A stretch of 63,114 nucleotides of DNA from an uncultured Pelagibacteraceae bacterium (lineage in GTDB: Bacteria > Pseudomonadota > Alphaproteobacteria > Pelagibacterales > Pelagibacteraceae). Position numbers and translations under genes: made by a program. The DNA lies in the NCBI GenBank assembly GCA_902630065.1, contig CACOTF010000003.1, forward strand, positions 27,501 through 90,614, in the 5' to 3' direction. Under the pieces are notes generated by a model. The model worked only from the letters and a program-made list of their open reading frames with translations. It was not told the origin of the DNA and made no database searches. Positions 9,457-17,850 of this stretch are shown piece by piece. How positions within the stretch are numbered: position 1 is the first letter of the stretch; each line of letters opens with the position of its first letter.

Positions 9457-10798
9457 AAGATATAACTTTAAAGGATGGGCTGGTATATCAAAAACAAGAA
9501 GCAGATATTATATCCCATCATCAACAAATGATCTAAAAAAAATATTATTTTTAGCTAATGCTAACGGTCTGAAAATTCTACCTGTGGGATCTCAAAAAAG
9601 TTATTTTGATACGATTTACAATAATAACAACATCATAATAAGTATGAAAAATTTTAACAAAATATTATCTTATAATAAAAGCAAAAATATTATTGAGGTG
9701 GGAGCTGGCTTATCATTAACAAAACTTATAAATTATATTGTTCCAAAAAAAAAAATTATACATTCTATACCTGGATCGCCAGAAATAAGTATTGGGGGAG
9801 CTATCAGCAATGACGTTCATGGAAAAGATTCTTTTAAATATGGAGGTTTTTGTAATCAGGTAGAGGAAATTAAAGTTTTATTATCAAACAATAAGATGAT
9901 CAATTGCAGTTTAAAAAAAAATAAATCTTTATTTAAAGCAATTTGTGGTGGTCTTGGACTGGTTGGAATAATAATAAGTGTAAAACTAAAACTAAAAAAT
10001 TTACCTAGTAATTTGCTCTCAACACAGGTAATTGTGTGTGATAAAATTACAGATCAATTAAAAGTCTTCAACAGTAATAAATTTGATTATATTTATTCGT
10101 GGATAGATTGTTTTTCAAAAAAAAATAAAATAGGCAGAGGAGTAGTATTTGCATCAAATTTTTCTAAAACGAAAAAATATAAAAACATGGAAAGTCACAT
10201 AAATTTGAAATTAGTAGATAAATTTGTTTTTTACATTTTAAAATTTATTTTTCTAAATAACTTAGTAAATTGTTTAAACTTTATATATTTCAATTATGTT
10301 AAATATTTTAAATCAAAAAGTTATAAAGAGGATTTTAAAGAGTCAATCTATACTTTAAAAAAAAATAATCTTGACCTTGGAAGATTGTCTAGCCCAAAAG
10401 GTTTTTTAGAATTTCAAATTTTAGTGCCAGAGAAAAATCAAAACAAAATTTGTTTAGATATATTTGAAATATGTCAAAAACTAAAGATACATGGGGTCTT
10501 GGTTGGGGGAAAAAAAATAAAAAAATCTAATGGTTATTTATCTTTTTGCGATAATGGTTTCACTTTTGGAATTACTGTTATAAATAGTAATTTTAAAGAA
10601 ACTAAAAACAAATTTAAAATAATTTATAATTATTGCTTAAAGAAAAGATTAAAAATTTATTTATGTAAAGACTTTTTTATAACAAAAAGTCATCTTAAAA
10701 AAATTTATCCAAATACTAATAAATTTTTAAATTTAAAAAAACTATATGATAAAAAGGAATTATTTATATCTGATTTTTATTTGAGAGCAATTAAGTAA
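9443..10798 (+). CDS. FAD-linked oxidase resembling DprE1 (polyprenylphosphoryl-ribose oxidase type)
   Basis: A 451-residue VAO/GLO-family flavoprotein if started at the ATG at 9443; the frame is open further upstream inside the glycosyltransferase gene, but that ATG gives a natural N-terminus. The FAD-binding segment includes PVGSQKSY and SIGGAISNDVHGKDSF, which matches the GGAIAxDVHGK signature of DprE1, where the histidine belongs to the flavin site. The C-terminal half has the SNGYLSFCDNGFTFGITV region of the same family. DprE1 oxidises the 2-OH of a polyprenylphospho-ribose en route to arabinofuranose. Here the substrate is unknown and no DprE2 partner is certain, although SDRs are nearby. 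It ends one base before the HldE-like gene. Confidence 0.75.
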   Translation: MKVIKRYNFKGWAGISKTRSRYYIPSSTNDLKKILFLANANGLKILPVGSQKSYFDTIYNNNNIIISMKNFNKILSYNKSKNIIEVGAGLSLTKLINYIVPKKKIIHSIPGSPEISIGGAISNDVHGKDSFKYGGFCNQVEEIKVLLSNNKMINCSLKKNKSLFKAICGGLGLVGIIISVKLKLKNLPSNLLSTQVIVCDKITDQLKVFNSNKFDYIYSWIDCFSKKNKIGRGVVFASNFSKTKKYKNMESHINLKLVDKFVFYILKFIFLNNLVNCLNFIYFNYVKYFKSKSYKEDFKESIYTLKKNNLDLGRLSSPKGFLEFQILVPEKNQNKICLDIFEICQKLKIHGVLVGGKKIKKSNGYLSFCDNGFTFGITVINSNFKETKNKFKIIYNYCLKKRLKIYLCKDFFITKSHLKKIYPNTNKFLNLKKLYDKKELFISDFYLRAIK

Positions 10799-10799
10799 T

Positions 10800-12323
10800 A
10801 TGGAACAAAAAAAAATACTAACATTAGACGAAGCAAAAAAAATTTCTCAAAAAAATAAAAAGAAAAAAGTTTGCCTCGCTCATGGAGTATTTGATGTATT
10901 ACATATTGGTCACGCAAAACATTTTCAGCAGATAAAAAAAAATTATCCAAATTCACTATTATTTGTCTCTATCACTGCAGATAAATTTGTAATTAAGTCG
11001 ACTAATAGACCTTACTTTAATCAAAAATTGAGGATGCAGATGCTTGCTGCATTAGAATGTGTTGATTACGTTACATGTATTGAAGATTATTCAGCAGTTC
11101 CTGCAATAAATTCTATTAAACCAGATTTTTATTTTAAAGGAAAAGATTTTAAAAATAATAAAGATGATTTTACAAAAAAAATCTATGCAGAAAAAAAAGC
11201 AGTTCAAAAATATAAAGGTCAAATAAAATTTACAGACGATATAAGTTTTAGTTCTTCAAATATTATTAATACACAATTTTCATCACTTGATGAGGGTGCA
11301 AAAAATTTCTTAAAGAAAATTAAAAAGGATTATAATTTTAAAAAAATAAGAGAAATAATTGAAAATTTTAAAAAGCCAAAGATACTTTTAATAGGTGAGT
11401 CAATTATAGATAAATACGTATATGTTAAACCTTTGAATAAAACACCAAAGGAAAACCTAATTTCTAATTTGGTTATAAATGATAATAAATTTTTAGGTGG
11501 TGTTTTAGCAGCTGCAAATCACATAGCTTCATTTACAAATAATCTAGAGCTTTTGACGGTAACTGGACTTGATAAAGAAACGCACTTACTATTAAAAAAA
11601 AATTTAAAAAAAAATATAAAAAAAAATATTTTTAAAATTAAAGACTATAAGTCTATAAATAAAATAAGATTTATTGATAATTCTTACACAACGCGGAAAT
11701 TGTTTGAACTCTATGAAATGAAAGAAAATTTTTTTTCTAAAGAACAAGATGCAAAAGTATTAAAATTTCTTAAAAAAAATATTAAAACATATGACCTAGT
11801 AATAATTAATGATTTTGGACATGGTTTACTTAGTAAAGAAATAATTAGATTTTTAGAAAAAAACTCAAAAAACCTACACATTAATGTTCAAACAAATAGT
11901 GGAAATATTCCTTATAACTTAGTTACAAAGTTTAAAAAGGCTAATTTTGTAACTATTGATCACACCGAAGCTAGTCTTGCTGTAGGTTTAAAATTATTAG
12001 ACACTGTTTCAATCAAAAAAAGAATAAAAAAAATGAGAAATTTTTCAAAAATGATTATTACCAAAGGTAAAGCAGGAGCATATTACACAAAAAATAATAA
12101 GTCTTATAATGCTCCTATTTTTAACAAAGAAGTAATAGATACAATTGGCACAGGTGATGCTTTTTTTTCTTTGGCATCTTTATCTACCTTTACTAACAAT
12201 GATCAGGCCTTGGCTTCATTTCTTGGAAATGTAGCGGGTGGTATCAAAGTCTCAATTATTGGACATTCTAAAAATATTGAAAAAAATGATTTCTTAAAAA
12301 ATATTGAGACTCTACTCAAATAG
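10800..12323 (+). CDS. Bifunctional nucleotidyltransferase/PfkB kinase, HldE-like with reversed domain order
   Basis: A 507-residue two-domain protein. Residues about 20-165 form a cytidylyltransferase-type nucleotidyltransferase with GVFDVLHIGH (29-38; the HxGH motif). Residues about 190-507 form a PfkB/ribokinase-type sugar kinase with GTGDAFF (450-456; catalytic D453). In E. coli HldE the kinase comes first and the nucleotidyltransferase second, so this is the mirror arrangement. The expected roles are phosphorylation of heptose 7-phosphate at C1 and, after GmhB, nucleotidyl transfer to heptose 1-phosphate. GmhA and GmhB genes nearby support this. Whether the product is ADP- or GDP-heptose cannot be told. 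Confidence 0.8.
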   Translation: MEQKKILTLDEAKKISQKNKKKKVCLAHGVFDVLHIGHAKHFQQIKKNYPNSLLFVSITADKFVIKSTNRPYFNQKLRMQMLAALECVDYVTCIEDYSAVPAINSIKPDFYFKGKDFKNNKDDFTKKIYAEKKAVQKYKGQIKFTDDISFSSSNIINTQFSSLDEGAKNFLKKIKKDYNFKKIREIIENFKKPKILLIGESIIDKYVYVKPLNKTPKENLISNLVINDNKFLGGVLAAANHIASFTNNLELLTVTGLDKETHLLLKKNLKKNIKKNIFKIKDYKSINKIRFIDNSYTTRKLFELYEMKENFFSKEQDAKVLKFLKKNIKTYDLVIINDFGHGLLSKEIIRFLEKNSKNLHINVQTNSGNIPYNLVTKFKKANFVTIDHTEASLAVGLKLLDTVSIKKRIKKMRNFSKMIITKGKAGAYYTKNNKSYNAPIFNKEVIDTIGTGDAFFSLASLSTFTNNDQALASFLGNVAGGIKVSIIGHSKNIEKNDFLKNIETLLK

Positions 12324-13235
12324 CTTTATTGTTTTAGTATAATAATTATCTAAATTTAATCCTATTTTGTTACAAATATCTTCATACGAGCCGTAAAAAT
12401 GAATAAAATTATCAGGCAATGTAAAACTTAAACTTTTATAATATTTGTCTTTTAATAATCTTCTTATATCATCACCTAAACTTCCAATTTTTGAATGTTC
12501 TTCAATTGTGACAAATTTTTTTGTTTTTCTTATACTTCTGATTATTGATTTATCATCCAGAGGTTTGATAGTATGAATATAAATCAATTCAGCTTTTATT
12601 CCATCTTTTTGTAATTTGGATCTAAGATTTATGGCATTTTTTAACTGTGTTCCCGTACAAAAGATACTTAAGTCCTTGCCATTATAAATTTTTATACTTT
12701 TACCAGGTTCTATGTCATTAGACTTAAAGTTAATATCATGCGAAACTTTTGGAATTTTAAAGTATTTAAGATACTTATTTTTGTAAGTTTTTTTCAATAA
12801 AATATCAAATTCTAAAGTAGAAGCAGGATGAAATACTTGAGTATTCTGAAAACTTTTCATTATAGATAAGTCATTATAACAATGGTGCGTACATCCTAAT
12901 GCTGAGTAGTCAAAAGCCCCGCCCACAGAAACAATTACTCCTGGAAGCTTATGGTAGCAAAAATCCAATTTTATTTGTTCGTAAGATCTTTCAATAAGAA
13001 ATGGAGCAATTGTATGTACAACAGGTATAAATCCAGTTTTTGACATGCCTGCTGACATACTAATCATTGTAGGTTCTAAAATTCCTAAATTAGAATATCT
13101 ATTTTTTATTTTCTTTCTAAAATTGGAGAAAATTCCATGACTTATATCCCCAACCATAACAAATATCCTCTTATCTTTAATAGCTATTTCTTCTATAGTT
13201 TTGGGAAATTGTTTTCTTATTGCATCTTTATTCAT
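12312..13235 (-). CDS. Split transketolase, C-terminal subunit
   Basis: A 307-residue protein with the transketolase pyrimidine-binding domain (conserved glutamate in GILEPTMISMSAG, then ERSYEQIKLDF) and the C-terminal transketolase_C domain. I place the start at the ATG at 13235, giving an 8-base overlap with the N-terminal-subunit gene; the open frame extends to 13346 but that part lies entirely within the partner gene. Together the two chains correspond to one full-length transketolase. This pair is distinct from the housekeeping tkt at 61020. It converges on the HldE-like gene with a 12-base overlap. It may supply sedoheptulose 7-phosphate or another ketose for the island's glycan (inference). 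Confidence 0.85.
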   Translation of the reverse strand: MNKDAIRKQFPKTIEEIAIKDKRIFVMVGDISHGIFSNFRKKIKNRYSNLGILEPTMISMSAGMSKTGFIPVVHTIAPFLIERSYEQIKLDFCYHKLPGVIVSVGGAFDYSALGCTHHCYNDLSIMKSFQNTQVFHPASTLEFDILLKKTYKNKYLKYFKIPKVSHDINFKSNDIEPGKSIKIYNGKDLSIFCTGTQLKNAINLRSKLQKDGIKAELIYIHTIKPLDDKSIIRSIRKTKKFVTIEEHSKIGSLGDDIRRLLKDKYYKSLSFTLPDNFIHFYGSYEDICNKIGLNLDNYYTKTIKLFE

Positions 13236-14013
13236 CTGATAATTCCTGGATAATTTTATTATACTCTTCTTTGTTTGGTATTTTGTGATGCCATGGGCCA
13301 TGACCTTCAATAAACGAAACTCCTTTACCTTTGATAGTTTTAGCAATTATAACCTTTGGTAAATTTTTGTATTTATCGGCTTTTTTTAAATTATGTAATA
13401 ATTCACTTTCGTTGTGTCCATCACTAACAAATGTTTTCCAACCAAAAGATTTCCATTTTTTATTTAAATTATCTATAGGTAATAATTGTTCACCAGACTT
13501 ATTATAGTCTACAATTAATATCAAGTTATCTAATTTTTTATTTCTAGCTATATGCGCTGCTTCCCATACAGTTCCTTCTTGACATTCTCCATCACCAACT
13601 AGAACTACAACTCGATTTCTTTTCTTTTGAAGTTTTAACGAGTAGGCAATTCCGATAGCGAAACTTAATCCATGACCTAATGATCCACAAGATGCTTCAA
13701 CAAATTTAATTTTGGTTGCATCTGGATGCTCTCCTAAAATTGCATCTACTTTAGAAAAGTTGCTTAAATCTTTATTACTCAATAGTCCTTTTCTATTAAG
13801 TACAGTATACAAGGCCACGCACCCATGACCTTTGCTCAAAATAAAATAATCACGATTAATATCTTCTGGATTTTTTGGATTAATTTTTAAAAATTTAAAA
13901 TATAAAACTTTTAATATCTCAAGAATCGAAAATGAAGATGGTATATGACCCCATCCAGATTTAGTAACAACATCAACTATTATTTTTCTCAACTCAGAAT
14001 TAATTTTTTTCAT
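13228..14013 (-). CDS. Split transketolase, N-terminal (ThDP-binding) subunit
   Basis: A 261-residue protein matching the first half of transketolase. Landmarks are HIPSSFSILEIL (substrate/phosphate region), LSKGHGCVALY, SLGHGLSFAIG, and the ThDP motif starting GDGECQEGTVWEA and ending at the DYNKSG asparagine. It is co-transcribed with the C-terminal subunit through an overlapping stop and start. It diverges from gmhA at 14059 with only 45 bases between the start codons, so the two promoters must overlap or face each other there. ThDP-dependent two-carbon ketol transfer is expected. Confidence 0.85.
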   Translation of the reverse strand: MKKINSELRKIIVDVVTKSGWGHIPSSFSILEILKVLYFKFLKINPKNPEDINRDYFILSKGHGCVALYTVLNRKGLLSNKDLSNFSKVDAILGEHPDATKIKFVEASCGSLGHGLSFAIGIAYSLKLQKKRNRVVVLVGDGECQEGTVWEAAHIARNKKLDNLILIVDYNKSGEQLLPIDNLNKKWKSFGWKTFVSDGHNESELLHNLKKADKYKNLPKVIIAKTIKGKGVSFIEGHGPWHHKIPNKEEYNKIIQELSDE

Positions 14014-14058
14014 TAAATTTAAATATCATTATTTTTAATTTAGTATACATTTGAATTT

Positions 14059-14652
14059 ATGTATAAAAACAAATTATTTAATATCAAGAATCCAGAAGAA
14101 TACATCAATAAATACTTTGATGTTAAGTATAACCTTATAAAACAAATTGATAACAAAAAATTTTTTGATATCATTAAAATTGTCAATAAAACAATAAAAT
14201 CAAATAAAAATATTTATGTTTGTGGAAATGGTGGATCGGCTTCAACATCAAATCATTTTTGTTGTGATTTTATAAAACAAGTATCAGAAAAAACCAAATT
14301 AAAGCCTAAAATTTTTAGTTTATCTGCTAATCTGGAAACTATTACTGCAATTTCAAATGATATTTCATTTGATAAAATTTTTAGTTTTCAGGCTAAAAAT
14401 TTTGTAAGAAAAGGGGACTTAATTATTATTTTTTCAGTATCTGGAAATAGTAAAAATTTAGTTGAGTTATCAAAATATGCTAAATCTAATCAGATTAAAA
14501 TTATTTCTTTCACAGGGAATAAAAATTCAATAATTAAAAAAAATTCACATTTAAATTTAAATTTTGAAACTGATAATTACGGAATAGTAGAAGATATTCA
14601 TTTGTCTATAATGCACTTAATGGCACAAATTTTAGTTAAGATAAATTCCTAA
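14059..14652 (+). CDS. gmhA: Sedoheptulose 7-phosphate isomerase (GmhA-like SIS-domain protein)
   Basis: A 197-residue SIS-domain isomerase. The phosphosugar-binding loop is CGNGGSAST, the second serine-rich loop is FSVSGNSKNL, and the C-terminal helix carries GIVEDIHLSIMH, with the conserved glutamate and histidine of GmhA. It converts sedoheptulose 7-phosphate to D-glycero-D-manno-heptose 7-phosphate, the first committed step to activated heptose. Length matches the family (about 190). The divergent split transketolase could make its substrate. Nearby genes at 10800 and 17314 encode the later enzymes. Confidence 0.85.
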   Translation: MYKNKLFNIKNPEEYINKYFDVKYNLIKQIDNKKFFDIIKIVNKTIKSNKNIYVCGNGGSASTSNHFCCDFIKQVSEKTKLKPKIFSLSANLETITAISNDISFDKIFSFQAKNFVRKGDLIIIFSVSGNSKNLVELSKYAKSNQIKIISFTGNKNSIIKKNSHLNLNFETDNYGIVEDIHLSIMHLMAQILVKINS

Positions 14653-14655
14653 AAT

Positions 14656-16341
14656 TTATTCGTAAATTAAAAAACTTTTATTTTCAAAAATCAAATTTAA
14701 ATTTGATAAAACTTTACTTTCAGGTAAAAGCCAATTTTTATTTAAAACTATTAAATCAAAATTTTCATTTACTTTAATGAGATTATATTTTTTTTTTATG
14801 TAATCTATTAATTCACTTTTAGTTAAATTCTGACCCTTTAAAGCTTCATAAATACCATCATTCATATCGCCAGCAAAAACTATTTCTTCAAAATTAATAC
14901 TTCTTTTTGAAATATTTGGTTTTTTAAAAAAATATTTCACTACACTCTCAACTGGTAACTTAAATAATTTCGATGTAATTAAATATTTGTTCATTATATC
15001 ATCTGAACTAACGCTTAAATCAAGATGATTTGGTATATAAGTATAAGAATTTGTGATTACATATCCAAACCAAACAAATAACGGATCAATACTTAAGACT
15101 TTTTTGTTGTTAACCAAGAGTTTTATATTTTCTAAATCATTCAAATAGTTTATTTGATTTATTATCTTATCTTCATTCTCCAGAAAATATTTATTACTGT
15201 AATTTCTAATACCCATGAATTGAATAAAAATAATTAAAATTAAAAATGATGTTAACAACTTTTTTGAGATTGTATTTTTAAAATTATAAAAAATATTAAA
15301 TAATGTAATCCATTGAAAAGGATTTGCAAAATAATAAAAATGATCATTTCCTCCAAGATCCACCTTTGTAATTAAAGTGCTATAAAAACAAACAACACAT
15401 GAGATAAAAATTAGAATAATATAAATTGAGTTTTCTTTTATAGTATAATTTTTTGTAAATTTATAATTTAAAAGATTTAAAATTATGTAAAAAATTGAAA
15501 TTAACAAAAATTTTAAATCTATAGAATTACTTACATGTTGAGTATTCCTTAAGTTTCCTTCTGAGTCCATAAATAACATTAAAGTTGACCAAGTTAAAAA
15601 AAGAATAATTGGGATAGAGATAAATTTTAATAGCTCAAGAAAATGATCTTTTTTTGTAACAAGCCTGTAAATAAAGATTATACCACAGAGTGTTATATAA
15701 AATAATGAAACATATATATAAGAGAAGAAACCAACCAAAGAAGTAAGAAAAAAAATTTTATAATTTTTTTTAATAAAAAAAAAATATAATCCTAGTAAAG
15801 ATATTAGAAAACCAACATTTGTATTTGCCGTTGGCTCATGTCTTGTTATAGAGGGAAGTTGACTATATGGCTCTAAAGTTAAAAATCCAAAAATTTCATT
15901 ATAAGTTTGTGGTCCAAATGCAAAAAAAATTATACTTATGCACGAGAAGATAAAGCTATAATCTATTTCATATTTTAAAATTTTATTAAAAAAGAAAATA
16001 AAAAAAACTAGATTAAGGATTACCGCAAAAATATCTAAAACTAAACCAATATATTTTAACTCAAAAATAAAATAAAAAACAATATTTTGAATTGTAGAAA
16101 AAAAATCTTTTAAAAAATAATAGGTTTCATTTGATGAAGGATATGTCTTAAAGCTAAAATGGCCAAACTCTAAAAATCTTAATGGTGTTAATAAATAATG
16201 TGTCGTTTCATCCCAAATATGATTTTTTGTAAAAATAAAAGTATGATATTCGTTTCCAAATGTTAAAAATCCATTCAAGTGAAAAAAGCTTGTTGAAGAT
16301 AACAATAATGGAATTATTAAAAATATGCGATATTTTTTCAT
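14656..16341 (-). CDS. Large polytopic membrane protein, possible GT-C-type glycosyltransferase
   Basis: A 561-residue membrane protein. An N-terminal helix is followed by a long extracytoplasmic loop (about residues 25-85), then about ten helices, then a soluble C-terminal part of about 130 residues (from about 420). This plan of a large first loop, a helix bundle and a C-terminal domain is typical of lipid-sugar-dependent GT-C enzymes, but I cannot point to a definite catalytic motif. Its 3' end lies 3 bases from the convergent gmhA stop. Family and function are inferred only from topology and neighbours. Confidence 0.6.
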   Translation of the reverse strand: MKKYRIFLIIPLLLSSTSFFHLNGFLTFGNEYHTFIFTKNHIWDETTHYLLTPLRFLEFGHFSFKTYPSSNETYYFLKDFFSTIQNIVFYFIFELKYIGLVLDIFAVILNLVFFIFFFNKILKYEIDYSFIFSCISIIFFAFGPQTYNEIFGFLTLEPYSQLPSITRHEPTANTNVGFLISLLGLYFFFIKKNYKIFFLTSLVGFFSYIYVSLFYITLCGIIFIYRLVTKKDHFLELLKFISIPIILFLTWSTLMLFMDSEGNLRNTQHVSNSIDLKFLLISIFYIILNLLNYKFTKNYTIKENSIYIILIFISCVVCFYSTLITKVDLGGNDHFYYFANPFQWITLFNIFYNFKNTISKKLLTSFLILIIFIQFMGIRNYSNKYFLENEDKIINQINYLNDLENIKLLVNNKKVLSIDPLFVWFGYVITNSYTYIPNHLDLSVSSDDIMNKYLITSKLFKLPVESVVKYFFKKPNISKRSINFEEIVFAGDMNDGIYEALKGQNLTKSELIDYIKKKYNLIKVNENFDLIVLNKNWLLPESKVLSNLNLIFENKSFLIYE

Positions 16342-16368
16342 AATTTTAAATTATTCAATATTAGCAAT

Positions 16369-16839
16369 ATGATTTTAATTTTATTAATTTTAATATTTCT
16401 CACTCTACATATTTTATTTTATAGAATTTTAAAAATAAACATAATCAATTTTTATATTATTACTATTTTTAATATAAGCATAATCTCAATAATTTATTAT
16501 TTAGATATAAATACTGAATTTGATTTAACATTCTTAATATTGTTAGTATTTAATTCTTTTGTTTTTTGTTATGCTATTTTCTTCACAGGCGTTACTGATG
16601 ATAGCCCATCATTAAAAATTATTTATTATCTTTACTATAATAAATTGAGAGACAAAAATAAGCTCAAAGCTAAATTTATTAAATCTGGTTCAATAAAATT
16701 AAGATACAGAGATCTGTTTGATAACAGAATCATTTTTTCTAAAAAAAAAAATATTTATAATTTGACCAAATTTTCAAAAATAATAATTTTTTTTATAATC
16801 TTAATAGAAAAGTCATTAAAATTAAAGAGTGATGCATAA
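16369..16839 (+). CDS. Small membrane protein of unknown function (first of a pair)
   Basis: A 156-residue protein. Three hydrophobic helices (about 1-20, 24-45 and 52-73) precede a short conserved-looking polar segment (TGVTDDSPSLKI, about 73-84), a basic soluble stretch, and a final hydrophobic helix near 135-148. It overlaps the next small membrane-protein gene by 11 bases, which suggests the two form one complex. I do not recognise the family. It sits between the divergent GT-C-like gene and gmhB, so a role in glycan assembly is plausible but unproven. Confidence 0.6.
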   Translation: MILILLILIFLTLHILFYRILKINIINFYIITIFNISIISIIYYLDINTEFDLTFLILLVFNSFVFCYAIFFTGVTDDSPSLKIIYYLYYNKLRDKNKLKAKFIKSGSIKLRYRDLFDNRIIFSKKKNIYNLTKFSKIIIFFIILIEKSLKLKSDA

Positions 16840-17317
16840 TATATTCTTTATAATCCTCTTATTATTTATTTTTTATGCCACAACAATAACCACAAATATT
16901 TTGATTAGAAATTTAGGTTTTGGTTATTTTACTAAAATATTACTGTCCTTAATTGTAGGATATACATCTGAGATTATATTTCTTTTAAAATATAACATTG
17001 TAAATAAAGATTATTTAGCAATTTTTTTATTTTTAATTTTATTAAATTCATACATATATATGAATATAATTCAAATAATTGTAAGTAGTATAAGAGTAAA
17101 TATTTTAAAATTATTTTATAAAAAGAAAAAAGACAAAATTAAAAAACTATTTAATGATGAACGTTTATTTGAAAAAAGAATAAACCGTCTTAATTCAGCA
17201 AGAATCATAGTTCTAAAAAAAAAATATGTTTTATTAAATAGTAAAAAGATATTAATAATTCTTTTTTTTTATGTGTTGGTTAAAAAAATTTATAATATCA
17301 AAAAAATTTATTATTAG
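16829..17317 (+). CDS. Small membrane protein of unknown function (second of a pair)
   Basis: A 162-residue protein with about three N-terminal hydrophobic helices (1-20, 30-50, 56-85), a strongly basic soluble segment rich in Lys and Arg (about 95-135), and a short C-terminal hydrophobic stretch. The arrangement parallels its upstream partner: helices, then a basic region that would face the cytoplasm. No known motif is seen. The gene overlaps the partner by 11 bases and converges on gmhB with a 4-base overlap. Confidence 0.6.
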   Translation: MMHNIFFIILLLFIFYATTITTNILIRNLGFGYFTKILLSLIVGYTSEIIFLLKYNIVNKDYLAIFLFLILLNSYIYMNIIQIIVSSIRVNILKLFYKKKKDKIKKLFNDERLFEKRINRLNSARIIVLKKKYVLLNSKKILIILFFYVLVKKIYNIKKIYY

Positions 17318-17850
17318 TTATTAACAATTCTTTTCACCTGCCTTAATAAACAGCCCTTTTTATAATAAAATTTTAATCCACTTTTTTTTGCGGCTTTATA
17401 ATCTGTTAAATTATCACCAATCATAAAACTTTTATTCAAGTCTATGTTGAACTCTTTAACTGCTTTTATTATCATGCCGTTATTTGGCTTCCTATCTTTG
17501 CTTTCTTTTTTATAAAAACCGATTCCTTTTGTAGGATGAAAGGGGCAAAAATAATATTTATCAATGATTTTCTTTTTTGATATCTTATCATCTAATATCT
17601 TATGAAATTTTTTTAAATCTTTTACTGAAAAGTAACCTCTTGCTATACCCGATTGATTGGTAATAACAATTATCCTAAATTTTTGTCTTTTTAGAAACTT
17701 TAAAGCAGTAATAGTTCCTTTTAAAAATTTAATTTGCCTTTCTTTATGAACATATCCATAATTTTTAATCAGCACTCCATCTCTATCAAAAAATGCACAT
17801 TTTCTTCTTTTATTTTTTGGTTTTTCTGAGTTATTATTACTAATGTTCAT
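17314..17850 (-). CDS. gmhB: D,D-heptose 1,7-bisphosphate phosphatase (GmhB-like HAD phosphatase)
   Basis: A 178-residue HAD-IIIA phosphatase. Motif I is FFDRDGVL (nucleophile D22, acid/base D24), motif II is ITNQSG (63-68) and motif III ends in GDNLTD (145-150). It removes the C7 phosphate of heptose 1,7-bisphosphate. GmhB normally binds zinc through a Cys-x-His and a Cys-x-Cys. Here C102 and H104 are present, but the second half reads KESKDRKPNNG with no cysteine, so the zinc site is incomplete. Its start codon overlaps the divergent Rieske gene start. Close relatives such as HisB-N phosphatases are an alternative, but gmhA and the HldE-like gene argue for heptose. Confidence 0.8.
   Translation of the reverse strand: MNISNNNSEKPKNKRRKCAFFDRDGVLIKNYGYVHKERQIKFLKGTITALKFLKRQKFRIIVITNQSGIARGYFSVKDLKKFHKILDDKISKKKIIDKYYFCPFHPTKGIGFYKKESKDRKPNNGMIIKAVKEFNIDLNKSFMIGDNLTDYKAAKKSGLKFYYKKGCLLRQVKRIVNN

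Noticed and set aside
13236..13346. Longer N-terminus for the transketolase C-terminal subunit
   Set aside because: The extra residues are the partner gene read in another frame. The ATG at 13235 gives the normal start for this subunit.
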